DNA of 64,000 nucleotides from Pseudoscleropodium purum. Lineage: Eukaryota > Streptophyta > Bryopsida > Hypnales > Brachytheciaceae. The notes under the pieces are model-generated. The model made no database searches. It was not told the DNA's origin and worked only from the letters and a program-made list of their open reading frames with translations. Made by a program: the position numbers and the translations under genes. Every line of letters starts with the position of its first letter. Position 1 is the stretch's first letter. The stretch spans positions 18,902,173 to 18,966,172 of the forward strand of contig OZ017798.1 of NCBI GenBank assembly GCA_963969395.1, given 5' to 3'. This document shows, one piece after another, positions 45,961 through 58,945 of the stretch.

Positions 45961-46214
45961 GTCATGATGGACAATAGATTTGATTATAAAAACCACTTCT
46001 CCACCTTATCTTCCAACAAATGGCTAAGAAAAAATTGTGTCATTTTACTTTCAATTTTTTCTTTGGATGGTAATTTGTCCAATGATAAATTGGTAATGGA
46101 TTTCTTGAAATTCTTTTACTCTCTTGTTGCAATTCGAAGTAACCTCCTTAGTAGGCAAAAGAAAGCTATAGAGCAATTGCCTTCCTTCTATCACCTTATA
46201 AGTGCCCATTTCGT

Positions 46215-46540
46215 CACTTGGGACTCACTCTTTTTTTTAAATTTATTTGTTAGTATTTTGAGTGAAGTTATTTATACAAAAATCCCTAAAAATAGGTATG
46301 TTATATGCTATTATTGTACTTGTTCCTAATTAACTTGGTTTTCCCTAAAACATAACCCAAATCCTACATGTAAATAGGGTAGAAACCCAAAAGTTGTACA
46401 TATTGTAGTCATTTAGTAGAATTGTCCCAAACTGGCTAAACTTGCCTTACATGCAATAGAATATGGCTAAATTGGTCCAAAGGAACCTATGTGAGAACCC
46501 TAAGTCAATGCTAGAGAGACGTTTCAATTTCCCCATCGTA
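46215..46540 (+). repeat. Dispersed repeat, copy 1 (LTR-like fragment)
   Basis: Shares ordered landmarks with 58,195-58,520: TTAGTATTTTGAGTG, ATAGG(A/G)TAGAAAC, CAAAAGTTGTA, GGAACCTATGTGAGAA and CCTAAGTCAAT. Same orientation. The TATA-like ATAAATAGG in the other copy suggests an LTR or promoter origin, which is inference. Confidence 0.7.
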
Positions 46541-48055
46541 TCAACAAAATAATAGAAATCTCAATTGTGAGCCTCCAGGTGAAGAAAACTCAAGATGATC
46601 CAAAAAAGGGCATCTACAACATAAGTATGATGGATCAAGGTAAAAATCATGCTAGAAGTCCAATGGTTAAATTTGTTCACCAAGATTCCCCTTTGTGAGA
46701 AAGATTCTCCATTCACCACAAATTAAAGGAGATAGCAAGGTTTGATTCTCCTTCATCAAATGTGCAAAGTAAGAATATTGGCCTGCACATCTTTTGTAGA
46801 ATTCCATAGAAGGTTCTACAAAAAAATTTGGGATTTTCTAGTGATTAGAAGATATTCTTTCAAATGGTCAATCGTCAAATTTCACAATGAGAAATTCATG
46901 GAAATTACCCGAGTGTGAGCCCTATGAATATCACCTAGGTCTTGAAGTTTTCTTTTTTTTCACTTCTACTCATTTTTATGGATAATTATGGTCATAAAGA
47001 CCGAAAAAGTGGGTTTAAAGAATAATTGAAAGAAACCCCTATATGTATAGGTTAATGTTTCAAGAACTTTGGAAGTTCCATAAGCATTTCCTTTTGTTAG
47101 TTTTAAGAGTCTAAATGGATGTTTGACTGTCAAATTAGGGATTGGGAGTAGTTTCCAACTTTGGCAAAATATTGTAAAAACACTTAGTTTGGATTCCATG
47201 TAGGATTTTGCCAATCAAAGTGCATGTGGCAATATTGGCTAAATTTAGCAAGGTTAGGATCAATCTAACTTCCCTAGTGTCATAGAAAATTTATAGCAAA
47301 AGATTTGGTGAAAATCACATTTCAACTACGAGAATTGAAAATTTGCCATTATGGGTAACTTTGCAAGCAAAATCCATGAATACTATATGCGGCGATTGCT
47401 AGAAGAGACATGTTCTTAGCACAAAAACCTGCCAAAAATGTAATGATGAAGCCAGACTGCCAAGATTCCCTTATATGGGAATGATTCATCTCTTGAGGAA
47501 TTAAATCAAGAGAAGTAAATTTATTTCTCTTTTGAAAAGTGCAATTTGGACTTGAAACTTTGCATAGAGGATTTGGGGACTTCCTAAAAGTTACTCAAAA
47601 AGTTTTGTAATTTTTCAAATTATACAACATGACTCCATAAAAAGTCAACCAATGTTATCAGGAATGGAAAAATTCATGGAAATTCATTTGGTGATTGTAA
47701 AATTCCACGAAAAATTAGGATAGTTTGTTTAAGTCTAAATAATCACTTAATGAAGTTTTGCAACATTTCAACAACGGTAGCTACCCAAATTGGTGGCGCC
47801 AATGGGTTTTAATAGAATTTCAAAACATTCCACAAAAATTGACCATCGAACTATAAGCATAAGAAGGTCAAATTGAGTCATTTTGGACTCTTTCCTTGCA
47901 TTCTTGGACCTTCCGGACAACTTTGGCTAGTCAAAATTAGCAAAAATCACAAACTCCAAAACTTAAGTTTTTCACCTTTTTCACTAAGATGGAAAATGCT
48001 GTCTTTTGTGACGGTTTGTGATTGGAAAGTTTGGGGTTAGGGAATTTCTAGAGTA
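46541..48055. other. Intergenic interval, no gene seen
   Basis: No supported frame or repeat. Confidence 0.4.
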
Positions 48056-48059
48056 ATTG

Positions 48060-48560
48060 GGGTCTTTTGAAGCCAATGGTGTAGTTCCTTTCTCATTTGG
48101 AGTTTTCCTTCAAAAGATATAGGAAAATAAGTTGTATGGTAGAATTAGGCGTAGTAAAAGTTAGTATCAATAGTTTTTTATTTACTTAGTTAGTTTTAGA
48201 GTAAAAGGAGGAGGCGAAGGCCCTTGGAAATGTATAAAAGGGCTCCCACTGACTTCCTTTGCACCCCTTTTCTTGTTTTTGTTAGGCCAACTCATGACCA
48301 CCTCGTTCTTCATTTTGTTTGTCTATCGATTGAGACCAAATCTTTTTGCTTTTATTCTTGTTTGGCTGCCACAAGGCCCATGTTTTGTATTTTGGCCAAT
48401 TCGTGGCTTTGTTAGTGAAGCTTTGAGCAGTTAGTGAAGCTCTGAGCAATTTGCCAAAGTCTCCTTGCATTCTTTTTGTGAACCTTGCCTTTGCCTTTGT
48501 GTTTTGAGCTTATTCCAAAGGACGTGGGGGGCCCTTTGGTTTTGCTTGTTTTTTCCATTT
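48060..48560 (+). repeat. LTR-like promoter repeat, copy 1
   Basis: Contains GGCCCTTGGAAATGTATAAA followed by GGGCTC, a TATA-like core. About 250-330 bp later comes a region with TTGTGTTTTGAGCTT and GGACGTGGGG. The same order occurs at 52,100-52,570 in direct orientation. The pair could be degenerate LTRs about 4 kb apart, but no retroelement coding sequence is recognisable between them. Confidence 0.55.
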
Positions 48561-48884
48561 GAATACTAATACTAAAAGAGACTGAAGGGTGTGGCAAGCA
48601 ATGGCCAATTTTTGGACAAACTGGATTGGCCCAGTTTGGTTTTTAAAACCAACAAAGGACCGGAAAAGGAAACCAACAGTTGGCTCAAAAGGGCCTGTCT
48701 GAAGCCCAACACGGGACTGTATACGTGGTTGGTCAATAGCCGGCCACATGGGGGCACTTGATTGACTCATACGGTACTGAATCAACTCATTATCACATAC
48801 ATCAACTGATATGATGCCTTCGGGCCCCAACTAATTTTGACTTTTTATTTCTCATTTATTTTTCCCATCAAAATTGAGTGAGGG

Positions 48885-49290
48885 AAGGAACCCAAGTCCA
48901 GAGAGGTCAGTCCGTAACCAAAAATCTAATTTTTGAACCAAACAAAGAGGAACCCAAATCCAGAGAGGTGAATTCATCACAAAAATCTAATTTTTGCTTA
49001 AAGAATCAAACAAGAGTAAACTGAGTTCAATGAAGAAAGGAACCCAAGTCCAAAGGGGTCAATTCACAACAAAAAATCTGATTTTTGCTTAACAAAACAA
49101 AAAAAGAGTAACCCAAGTCCAGTAAGGCTTACCAAACCAGGAGGAACCCAGTCCAAAGAGGCTTACCAAACAAAAGTAATCCAAGTCCAGAGAGGGCAGT
49201 CCACAACAAAAAAATCTGATTTTTGAACCAAACAGGGGGGAACCCAATTCCAGAGAGGTCAATTCATCACAAAAAAGTTGATTCTTGCTT
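48885..49290 (+). repeat. Irregular minisatellite (GGAACCCAAGTCCAGAGAGG units), block 1
   Basis: The phrase GAACCCAAGTCCAGAGAGG, with variants, recurs about eight times at irregular spacing (30-65 bp), alternating with AAAAATCTGATTTTTG. Confidence 0.85.
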
Positions 49291-49854
49291 AACCCTGGAG
49301 TGCTCCGACATCCAATTTCTGGACGACAAACAGATTGAAATTCAGATTTCTTTCTCAGTTTTGTTTGGATGAAAGTCATCTAATTTGTAGAGGTTCCTTA
49401 TCAAGTTCTTGTCCTATCCAATGGTTGGATTTAGTTTTATTAGAGTGCATATTTTTCTAAAATTACAAATGTGGAAGAGTGTCAAGCCAAAAATTGCATT
49501 GATTTTAGTTCAAAACTTGATTTGCAAAAGTGAGGTCATAGATTAAAGAACCCAAGGATTTCAAAATATCACCATATCAAGAGAACCTCATTTCAAATCC
49601 ATTCCAACAAGTTTTACTCAAAAAATGATAATATTTTGCTTGTAATTGAATTTTGAAGGAATTTTGAAATTTCCCTTTCAAAATTTATTAAAAAAAATAT
49701 TGGTGATAGCACTAGTGAATCTAACCATGTAGATAGAATCTACAAATCAATATCTACAGCTTTTATTTGTATTTCAATTCCAAACTATTCTTCCACATAG
49801 CACTTTCTAACAGTTTTTCCCAAATTGTCAATTTTGGAAATGGATCCAGACGTT

Positions 49855-50115
49855 TAGGGGTTAAAGAATCAAACAAGAGTAACCCAAGTCCAATAAGGCT
49901 TATCCAACCAGGAGGAACCCAGTCCAGAGAGGCATACCAAACAAGGGTAACCCAAGTCTAGAGAGGTCAGTTCTTAACAAAACAATCTTATTTTTTCTTA
50001 AAGAATCAAACAGGAGGACCCAAGTCCAGGAAGGCTTACCAAACAAGAGGGAACCCAAGTCAGTGAGGCATATACTGATTAATTAAAACTTTGATTGCTT
50101 ACCAAACAAGAGGGA
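49855..50115 (+). repeat. Irregular minisatellite, block 2
   Basis: Same units as block 1 (AACCCAAGTCCAATAAGGC, GAGGAACCCAGTCCAGAGAG), five to six copies. It probably duplicates part of block 1 (compare 49,110-49,200). Confidence 0.85.
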
Positions 50116-51639
50116 AGGAAGATCAGTCCATACCTTCGGTCAACCTGAGTTGACCAAGAAACTTGGAGCTCCCTCCCTCCAGAGGCCTTGCAAGCTCAGC
50201 TGGCTCCAAAAATTCCTTTGCAAACTGGACACAGATTGAGGGAATTCACGTTTTGGTTCCATACCAAAACAAATGCAACAATCATAATAGGATTGAAGAG
50301 ATCCTTTGAGTAGTTGGGAAGAAGAGAGAATTGTCAACGGGAATAGAAAATTCAAGATGAAGCAATAAATTGACTTTCTTGCCATAGTTTAAAATTGAAC
50401 TCAAAGTCAATCTAAAAAAACGAAATAAAGAATCATTTGACTTAATAGAGGTTCTAGAGGTTAACGAAATTAGAGAAAGGGTAGGAAAGCTTAGTTGGGA
50501 TAGATTTGACTTCAAAATACGTTAGCAATACTTCAAAAGAATTAGATTTTCAAGGATTTGATGTAGAAAATTAGGGCCTTCAAAAGAGAAGGAAAAAACG
50601 TAGAAAGAAATTGGAAAAAATCAACTTGGAACAAGCAAAAGGAAGCTTGGAAAGTAGACGCAACCACAATAAGTCCAATTACCAAGAATCAAAAATACGT
50701 GAAGAAATACAAAGACAATGGAAAGAACACACACTCAAGTGATGGAGTTTGAAGTGCCAAGTGGAGAAGAAAAGATCAGCAACGTTGAGGTTATTGCTTA
50801 AATACAAGCCCATAATTATGTACCATTTCAATTATAATTTCAATTTCACCTTGCAATTAGGACTATAGGTATAAATTAGAGTCAAACCATAGAATCACTA
50901 GGATAGCTGAATTAGGATTTAGATCACATAGAAAATTTCTGTAGCTCTCCAAAACTATATTACACTTCAAAATCCAAAAAAAACTCCCCAAAGTGTGCTT
51001 GGATGAAGCTTAATTTAATTTTGGATGAAAAATCAAAAGGAAAGGGAATTTAAAAGAAAATTAAAGAATTAGAATATAGTGAAAGCAAGAGAGGAAAAGA
51101 ATAATTGAACCAAAAGAAAGAAAATAAATTAATCAACCAAAGTAGTTGAAATTTATTCCAAAATCAATTTAAAAACATTAAAGAACCATAGGATTTTATT
51201 TTATTGAAAGTCAAAGTCAAAAGCAAGTGGAATCAAAGTAACTTCAAGGGGACAAGTAAAAAGAACTAGTAATAAATTTTGATGAATCGGTTAACAATCA
51301 AAATTTACTCTTTAACTCTTTACTAGGAATCTTAAATAGGAAAATTGACTTTTATCTAGGGATAAATGAAAATCTTGAAGGTAAAATTATTTAATGATAA
51401 AAATAGAAGTAGAATTAAAATAAAATTATCTTGAATGAAAATTGTAGTAAAAATAGATGAAGGATTAAAAGATCACTCAAAAGAATCTTATAAAGAATTT
51501 AGAATATAGAAAAAAGTAGAAACTCAAGGATAAAATTAAAAGCTTAGAAAAATAGAAGATAATTCAAAAATTCATAGTCAACTCCAAAAATTAGAATAGA
51601 ATTAGGACCCATAAATTTTCATCATTTATCCAAAAATCT
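50116..51639. other. AT-rich interval, no gene seen
   Basis: A-rich sequence without a supported coding frame, possibly the decayed interior of the LTR-like element. Confidence 0.35.
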
Positions 51640-51810
51640 ACCAATCTAGGATTATAGTTAGGATTTAGCAAAAAAATTCCATTGCTTAAAAGGCAACTCA
51701 TTTACTACAAACCAATCACCCATAGAATTTGATCGATAAACATAGAACCCGGTTGTGCATGTTTGGTCTTGAGGGTGGAGATTAAAACACTCACACTGAG
51801 GTGCAGTAAA
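51640..51810 (+). repeat. Dispersed repeat pair with 54,520-54,700
   Basis: Shared order: TTAGGATT, TCCATTGCTT, CACCCATAGAATTT, AGAACC(C/T)GGTT and ACACTCAC. Direct orientation, about 2.9 kb apart. Possibly sequence adjoining an LTR. Confidence 0.6.
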
Positions 51811-52099
51811 ATCTCACTAAAAATTACACCAGCTTCTTTTATGCTAATAACATGTTTCAACAAGTTTCAAGACATTTTGATAGCCAAAAGACCCCAAATT
51901 AGCAAGATCCTTCCAAGACTAGCAAAATAAAGATTACGGTGGAGTTGACCGGTGTACAAGGAGTGTACGAAGTTGGAATGGGTCCCAAATTAGGTCTTTT
52001 TCTACTCCCTCATACCTACCTAAGACCGTAGGTTAGTAACTTTCTACAGAAAAGTCAACCTCCAAAAGTTGGGGTTTTTAATCCTTTGGGAGTTTAAGT

Positions 52100-52570
52100 T
52101 GTTGCTAGCTTTTGAGAGTTTTTTAGTGTAAGAAAAAGGGGTGATGAAAAATTGTGGACAAAAAATGGCCTTCTAAAACCAATGGCATAATCCGTTTGGA
52201 ATTTGGAATCTTTCTCCAAAAGCTAGAGTTTTTCACCAATATAGAAAGTCAGAACTTATGGATTAGGTTGAAAATTTTAGTTGATAAGATTACTATTTAG
52301 GAAAAGAGGGAGGTAAGTGCCCTTGGAAATGTATATATAGGCACTCATTTCCCTCTTGAAACACTCTTTGTAGCCATATTTTGGCTACTTTCACTCTATT
52401 GGATTCTTTTATTTGGACTTTGGCCATTTGGGGCCACGTTGCCAAGTTTGCCTTGTGTTTTGAAAGCATTTCAAGCTCCGTTGTTGGTGTTTTTTAAGCT
52501 TTCCTTGAAGGACATTGGGGTCCCTTCAACATTTGCTTGTATATTTAATTGTTGGTGTATTTGTTATTCA
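52100..52570 (+). repeat. LTR-like promoter repeat, copy 2
   Basis: Contains GCCCTTGGAAATGTATATAT and, downstream, TTGTGTTTTGAAAGC, TTTTTAAGCTTTCC and GGACATTGGGGTCCC, collinear with copy 1 at 48,060-48,560. Confidence 0.55.
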
Positions 52571-53304
52571 TTTGTTTTGTTTTGGTTTGAGTTTGGTTTG
52601 TTTATATTAATCCTAGAATTATCCCTCACCGTACCTTGGTGATGCCACTTTGGAGGGCCTCTAGTTCATGTTTATAAAATTCTAAATTTCTAAGTGGAAA
52701 ATTCCTTGATTGCAAAATCCCTTATAGTTTGGATGTTATTGTACTAACTTTTATGTATTGATTTTGAACTAACAAATATTGGTACTAATTCCTTGTTCTA
52801 ATGTGATAATGTGGATTTTGACACTCTAACTTTTTTGGGACTATTTTGTGTATTCATGGTTTTGACAAATATGACGAAGCTTTGATTTTATAGGTTCTAA
52901 AATCCTTATAGTAGTTGGTAAAAATCCAAAGTACATCAAAGCTTTGACCTTGAGTATAGAAGGAACTTCCCCCAAATTGCATGTTGGTTGATATTTGGCC
53001 TTTTCAAGTTAAATTTCCAAATCACAAGTTTTGGACATCCAAGTTTAACATCCAAAATAGTTAAATTCCTTGCCTAATCTTCGGCATGGGGTTGTAGTAG
53101 TTGTCTTCTCTCTTCTCTTAGAGGTTACGCTTGATGTTCAAAATTTCCCCAAGGGAAGGTTGAAAGCAATTGAGAAAAATTTCAAGACTAAAGGCTCGAA
53201 GGCAAAGAATCAACGATTTCCAATAACCCCGACCCCCCAATACGCTAGATCCTTAGCAGTTGAACCACAGTAGCTGCCACGTACGAGCCAGCCAAGAAAG
53301 TTGG

Positions 53305-53466
53305 GTACGAGATCAGGTATAAGGTGCCGGATTCGAAGCCCGAGTATGGGTTGAGTATGAGAGATGGGTAAGAAGCCGAGTATGAGATCGGGTATGAGGT
53401 GCTGGATACGAAGCCCGGGTATGAGTTGAGTATGAGAGATGGGTAAGAAGCTGGGTACGAGTTGCT
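53305..53466 (+). repeat. 75-bp tandem duplication
   Basis: Two units plus a partial third. GTACGAGATC at 53305 and GTATGAGATC at 53380 begin collinear units, both containing GAGTATGAGAGATGGGTAAG. The period is divisible by three, but no coding context is seen. Confidence 0.9.
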
Positions 53467-54519
53467 TCTCTAAGGCCAAACCATCGCTCAAGGGCTTGGG
53501 ACACAATTATTTGGAACTCAACCAAATCTCGTGGGACCAAACAAGGTGAGTTACTAATTCCTCCAATTTATATTCAAATTCCACCTTTAGCTATTTTCAT
53601 GCTTAGCCAGACTTTAAGTGCAAGTTAGAGTGTCAATATTACGTTTTTTCAACTTCTAGATAGAATATCTTGTAGAATTTTTTTCGATGTTTCCAAAAAC
53701 ATATGATGCTTAGAAATTGGAGTAAAATCAAGAAAGATACTAGAGGATGAAGTTTAGGAGTTGTAGTGGATGAAAATTAGACAATTTCATCCAAAAAGAA
53801 CAAGAATGGAAACTTAGATAGATTCAGAAAAGTAAAGGTCGAAAGTGAAACCAAAAATAAATTTCAAGTTGTAGATTAGTAGAAAACCATGGATGAAGTT
53901 TAGAAGCACTAATTAGTAGTCAAACTTCATCCATTCATAACTTTCACTAGGAAAGTTCAAAATTGGAGTTCTTTATCAATCTGGATAGTTAATCCTAGCC
54001 CCTACAGGGAACCAAAATCAGAAGGTTAAAAGTAGTAAATTGAAAGTTGAATTCTCCACCTTAGAAATGAAGTAGGAAGTAAGTTAGAATCTTTTGAAGA
54101 CAACCAAGTAAAGAATTAGAGGTAGCATTAGATAAAAAAAGGTTAGAGGAATCCATAACTCCAACCTTGAAAAAATACCTAAAACTTCAATAGTTGTAAG
54201 AGGATGAAAGGAATGGATGAAGTCACTTGATAAACGTCCAATCAAGTGTAAACTTGGAACTTGAGTTGAAATTAGTAGTGTAGAGCTAGGGTCCAAAATT
54301 TGTAGCCCGTTGAAATAGGAAAATTGTCAAAAAAGGTGGATGAAGTTTAGATAGCATCTTAAAAGTTTCAACTTCGTCTAGTCATAACTTCCTATAGGAA
54401 TCTCCAAATCTTACAAGATTGAGGTTTTTGAAAATGGCATGAGCTGAACTACAACTTCAATGAGGTAAAATTAGATTGTAGATAACAGCTCAAAGACCTA
54501 GTGTTTAGAATTAATCTTT
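53467..54519. other. Intergenic, no gene seen
   Basis: No supported coding frame. Confidence 0.4.
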
Positions 54520-54700
54520 GGGATTAGGATAGTTTTTAGTCATTTCTCTAAATTTTAAAAATTAAGAAAAGATCCATTGCTTGGAAGGCACAACAGACCG
54601 ACGTGAGGCACCCATTAGAATTTACATTTGAAATACTAGAACCTGGTTTTGTATGTATATTTTCCAAAGGTGGGCAAATAGGTGTTCACACTCACGTCTA
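54520..54700 (+). repeat. Dispersed repeat pair with 51,640-51,810
   Basis: Second copy of the repeat described at 51,640-51,810, more diverged, ending GGTGTTCACACTCAC. Confidence 0.6.
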
Positions 54701-55689
54701 TGGATACAACATCTAAACATTTGGACAACCCTAGATCAAAAGTCACCAAGTTGGTGTAAAACAAGCATGCACCATTCATGATTAGAATTGAGGACAACTT
54801 CAGGTCTTCCTTTAACTCTAGTCTTATGCAACATGTTGTGTTGTTCATTATTTTTGCCAATTTATTTACTTTTCCATTAGAGAGGGTTTTGGGTGGTGTG
54901 GATCTACATTTTGACCTTTGAACACAAGGCATTCAAAAAACTACGAAATAGTTTGTATGCATATGAGCATTATTCGAAATTTTGCATGGCCATATTGCCA
55001 ACTTAACATGCGTGAGTGACGTTTTGTTGCTAGCTGTATTGCTCCATATTGAATGAGTTCACCAATTTTATTTGTACAATGTGCTTGATTCACCCAAACT
55101 GCAGTTCATTATGATCGACTTGTATTTGCCTATATGCAATATAAGAGGAAAAAAATATCGCCAACATAAAACCTTGAAAGTGTGGATGATTGCCACTTGA
55201 GAACTATACAATCAATCCACAAATCACCACTTCAACAATAAGCCCCAATGGATTTTCACCTTTTCATCTATTTTTTTTAAAATGAAAAAGAAACCTTGGT
55301 GTTTGGTTGGACACAAAATTTCTCCATACTTGAAACTAACCACACCAACTCACACCATTATAGATTCAAATTCTATTCAAACTAAGATAGACCAACTATA
55401 GTATAGTTTTTCTACAACAAAACCAAGGCAATTCCAAAAAGGTTTGTTTAAGGGGAAAGCTCAAATTAGCTTAGTGTTTTAATTAACTAATGTCACTTTG
55501 TATGTAAATCTCTCTTTCTTTTAATTTCAAACATATTATTTGTTACCACATGTTATGTTAGTAGGGGATGGAAGAAATGGCTTATCTCTATTTCCCTCAC
55601 ACTAGTAGTCCGTCAATTAGTAATTTCTAGGTTTTATCCCACTATGTCTGTAAATCTATCTTCTCAAACAAAATCTAAATAAAAAAAAA

Positions 55690-55810
55690 AAAATCAATAG
55701 TCAAATTCAATTGTCATATTCAATAATCAATTTTTAATAATCAATTTTCAATAATCAATTTTCAATAATCATTATGTTAGTATTCATTTCCAATTGTCAT
55801 TTTGCAATAG
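55690..55810 (+). repeat. Short tandem repeat (AATAATCAATTTTC units)
   Basis: A 15-17-base unit related to AATAATCAATTTTCA recurs about six to seven times. Related words continue sporadically to about 56,290. Confidence 0.85.
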
Positions 55811-58190
55811 TCATTTTTACACATACAAGAAAGAAGAACATTTAAGTTTAAAATTGTATAACGACAATGTAGAGTTCATAGAAAGGAATGTATCACAATC
55901 TATAGAAGTTCAAAATTGGAAATATACGTGCAATAACTTGACTTTAAATGGAAATACAAAAACTACACACAAAGTATAACAACCGATTTCATAACTTCTA
56001 ACTTTAAGTTCCAAAGTTCAAAGCTAGAGAAGTCTCATGTGAACTACTACTACTATAACATAATAGTTTCTAAATTGCCAAAATCTATAATTGGTTGAGG
56101 TAAGGATTCTATCCACAACAAAAGTTCTCAGTCTTCTCTACAATTTCAACCACTTAGAAAATGTTAAGCACTAATGTACTTTAGCAATTGGCAAAATCAA
56201 TAGTCGCATATTCAATGTGATCTTTTCAATAGTCAATTTAGTAGCGTGGCTATTCAATGATCAATTTTTCAATAATCTTTAATGTATAGAAACAAGTTAA
56301 CATAGCAATAATCGTTAAATCAAAAGTCTTTTATAACCGGCTCAAATTATATTTAAAATTGTTCTCCATTAACTCATACAATCTAAGTCTACTAGTCCTG
56401 AAGGACCAATAGATTCCTTCACTTCATCTTCACATGTTGAAATTCTATATTTGTATCAACTTATATGTAATAATTAATTTCTTATTTTCACAACCTCTCG
56501 GCAATAATGCTTCAATTAATTTAATTCTCTTCACACTTTTAATTTATTATGTAATTAATTTACCTTACAATTTCTCTCGGAGTTGATAAATTATACATAA
56601 AATTAAACTCTCAAAATTATCACACAATGCTCTGCAGTTATTCTCTTTAATAAAAAATAGAATCTATATGTGTTCTAAATTGCTCACAATTAATCCCTCG
56701 GCAACAAATGTTAAGAATCAATTATTATTATTAAGGAATTGGCCAACCGGCTCTTTCTTTAAATTCCAAAATACTTATAATAACTTAATTAAAAATAATA
56801 CTTAAATTGCTTCTATAACAAAGTATAATTCTCCGCTTTAAGTAATTATTTGTATTACTTAATTTCATCAACAAAAACATCAAAAGATTACAATAAATGA
56901 TTTTCCAATATAACTCTCTTAAAAATGAACAATTAATTCCTTAAGCAATTACAAATTTCTCTTTATACTCTAAATCAATAACCAAGAATTATCTCTCCAA
57001 TTAAGAATCAATTTATAAATTAATTCCTCACAATTAACACTCAACGATAAAGCTTCAATTATGTTAAATTGCATTATCCTTCACAAATAACACTTAAAGA
57101 ATGACAAGTGATAACACAAAAATTATCCTCCACAATTATTAATAAATTTTAATTGCTCTTCAATCTTCACTTAAAGTTATAAAATTATCAATCACACTTA
57201 ATAAATTAATACACACAATTGCCCTCACGGCAAAGATATTAAAATTCACATAAAAATACTTAGCCTAAACTCAAGCTATGAACACTCAAGAAAGATGCAA
57301 TAAATTCACACAATGACACATGAAAAAAATAATGAATGAGAGAGAGAGCAAAACAAAGAAAAAACAAACACTTATATAAAAATCAAGATTTGAAATGACA
57401 TGAGAGACAACCTCCCAACTACAACTACCTTAACTAATTTTAATTTCATTCATTCAAAATAAAAAAATAAAAAACTTCATTCATTTCCATTCTTTTAAAT
57501 TATCCCTTTAAAATTTAACCACATTCACACAATAATTGCAAAAATGAACAAAATATAAAGTTAAGAGTCTCACACCAACCTATAGCCACCGTATTCCTAT
57601 TGTTTCCATCCTACTTTTGACTCCATTACTACCACAAAACTCATTTTCATTTATGTACTTTTTTGACAAAATCAATGCATTAATTTCAACTTGGGTAATG
57701 TGTCAATCTTTGATTGGTGGATATTCAAGTGCTAATAGATACACCCTAAGGTGATTATGGGTTGTTAATATGACATTTTTGACTCCAATCCATGGATGGT
57801 TTTGTAATTTCAAAGTAGACTACTTCAAAAATTCACAAATTTTTTAATTTTAATCGAAAAATTCTAATTCACTTGGCTTTGATTAGTGAAACAAGCGAAA
57901 ACTTGTGAAAAATATCTATCCCTCTTGAAGTTGTCCCTAAGATATTACTATTGCTAATTAGGGTGGTAATAGGTAGGTCCATTTTAATAAGTTAGCAGTG
58001 GCCCAACTCATCTGAGAAGAATGAGACTTCCTACCCTCTTTTTTATTCAATAAGATTCTCCATGTACTTTTAGTAGTCAATGGTTGGATTGTAGGACTCC
58101 AAGGTCCTATGTTCACCATTATTTTTGTTTGGACAATATATATATAATTCATGATTAGTTGGTCCCCATGTGAGTGCCTAGTTCATCACC
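55811..58190. other. Very AT-rich interval, no gene seen
   Basis: Dominated by AATT-rich sequence with recurrent CTCGGCAA and AATTAATT words around 56,500-57,250. No coding frame is supported. Confidence 0.4.
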
Positions 58191-58194
58191 TATG

Positions 58195-58520
58195 ACTCAT
58201 TATTTTTTTTCATTTATTAGTATTTTGAGTGTGAATTATCATACCAAAAACCACAAAAGCGTATAAAGCCAAAATAGATATTTCACATGCTAATAAAGTA
58301 TTTGGTCCTAATCAGCTTATTTTTCCTAAACTTGATCTGAATGCCACATATAAATAGGATAGAAACTCAAAAGTTGTATATATTATAATATTTGAGTAGA
58401 ATCATCCAAATTGTTTAAACTTGTCTTGCATGTGACAAAACATGTCTAAATTGCTCCAAGGGAACCTATGTGAGAATCCTAAGTCAATCCCAGAGAGAGG
58501 TTTCAGTTTTCATTTCATTC
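58195..58520 (+). repeat. Dispersed repeat, copy 2 (LTR-like fragment)
   Basis: Collinear with 46,215-46,540 (TTAGTATTTTGAGTG to CCTAAGTCAAT) and includes ATAAATAGGATAGAAACTC. Confidence 0.7.
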
Positions 58521-58945
58521 TCTCACTTGAGTTGTTCTTGGTTTTTTCTTTGGTTACTTGTCTTGAACACTGCTCTGGCGCCAGTTGACAACTTATAGTT
58601 TGTGATAACATTCTTAGTGACTATGTTTGTGGAAATAGTAGCACCAAAGCAACTTCATTACTATCGGCTTCTCATAAGTTGATTTCTTTTATGCTCGTTT
58701 TTGTCACTTCTAGTTCCTATAGTTTTAGTAAGTGCAATTTATTTCAGTAGGACTACGTAGTGCTTAGGTGGTTGGATCCCTATAGAAGATGTCCTTCATT
58801 TAGAATTCATTGTGATGCTCAAATCCATGATTTGCATTTCACGTAGTGCTTCTTTTTCAATGTATGTTGGATTGTGAGTTCTTAGCGATCATCACGCCAT
58901 AAATTCCGGAAGCATTGCAATATTGACTTCACTCATAGTTTCAGA

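Noticed and set aside
45964..46329. 121-codon plus-strand frame
   Set aside because: It runs into the dispersed repeat at 46,215, and the other copy of that repeat (58,195) does not keep the frame.
53210..53540. Minus-strand frame with repeated LPISHTQ-type residues
   Set aside because: Produced by the 75-bp tandem duplication. No start context or neighbouring coding sequence.
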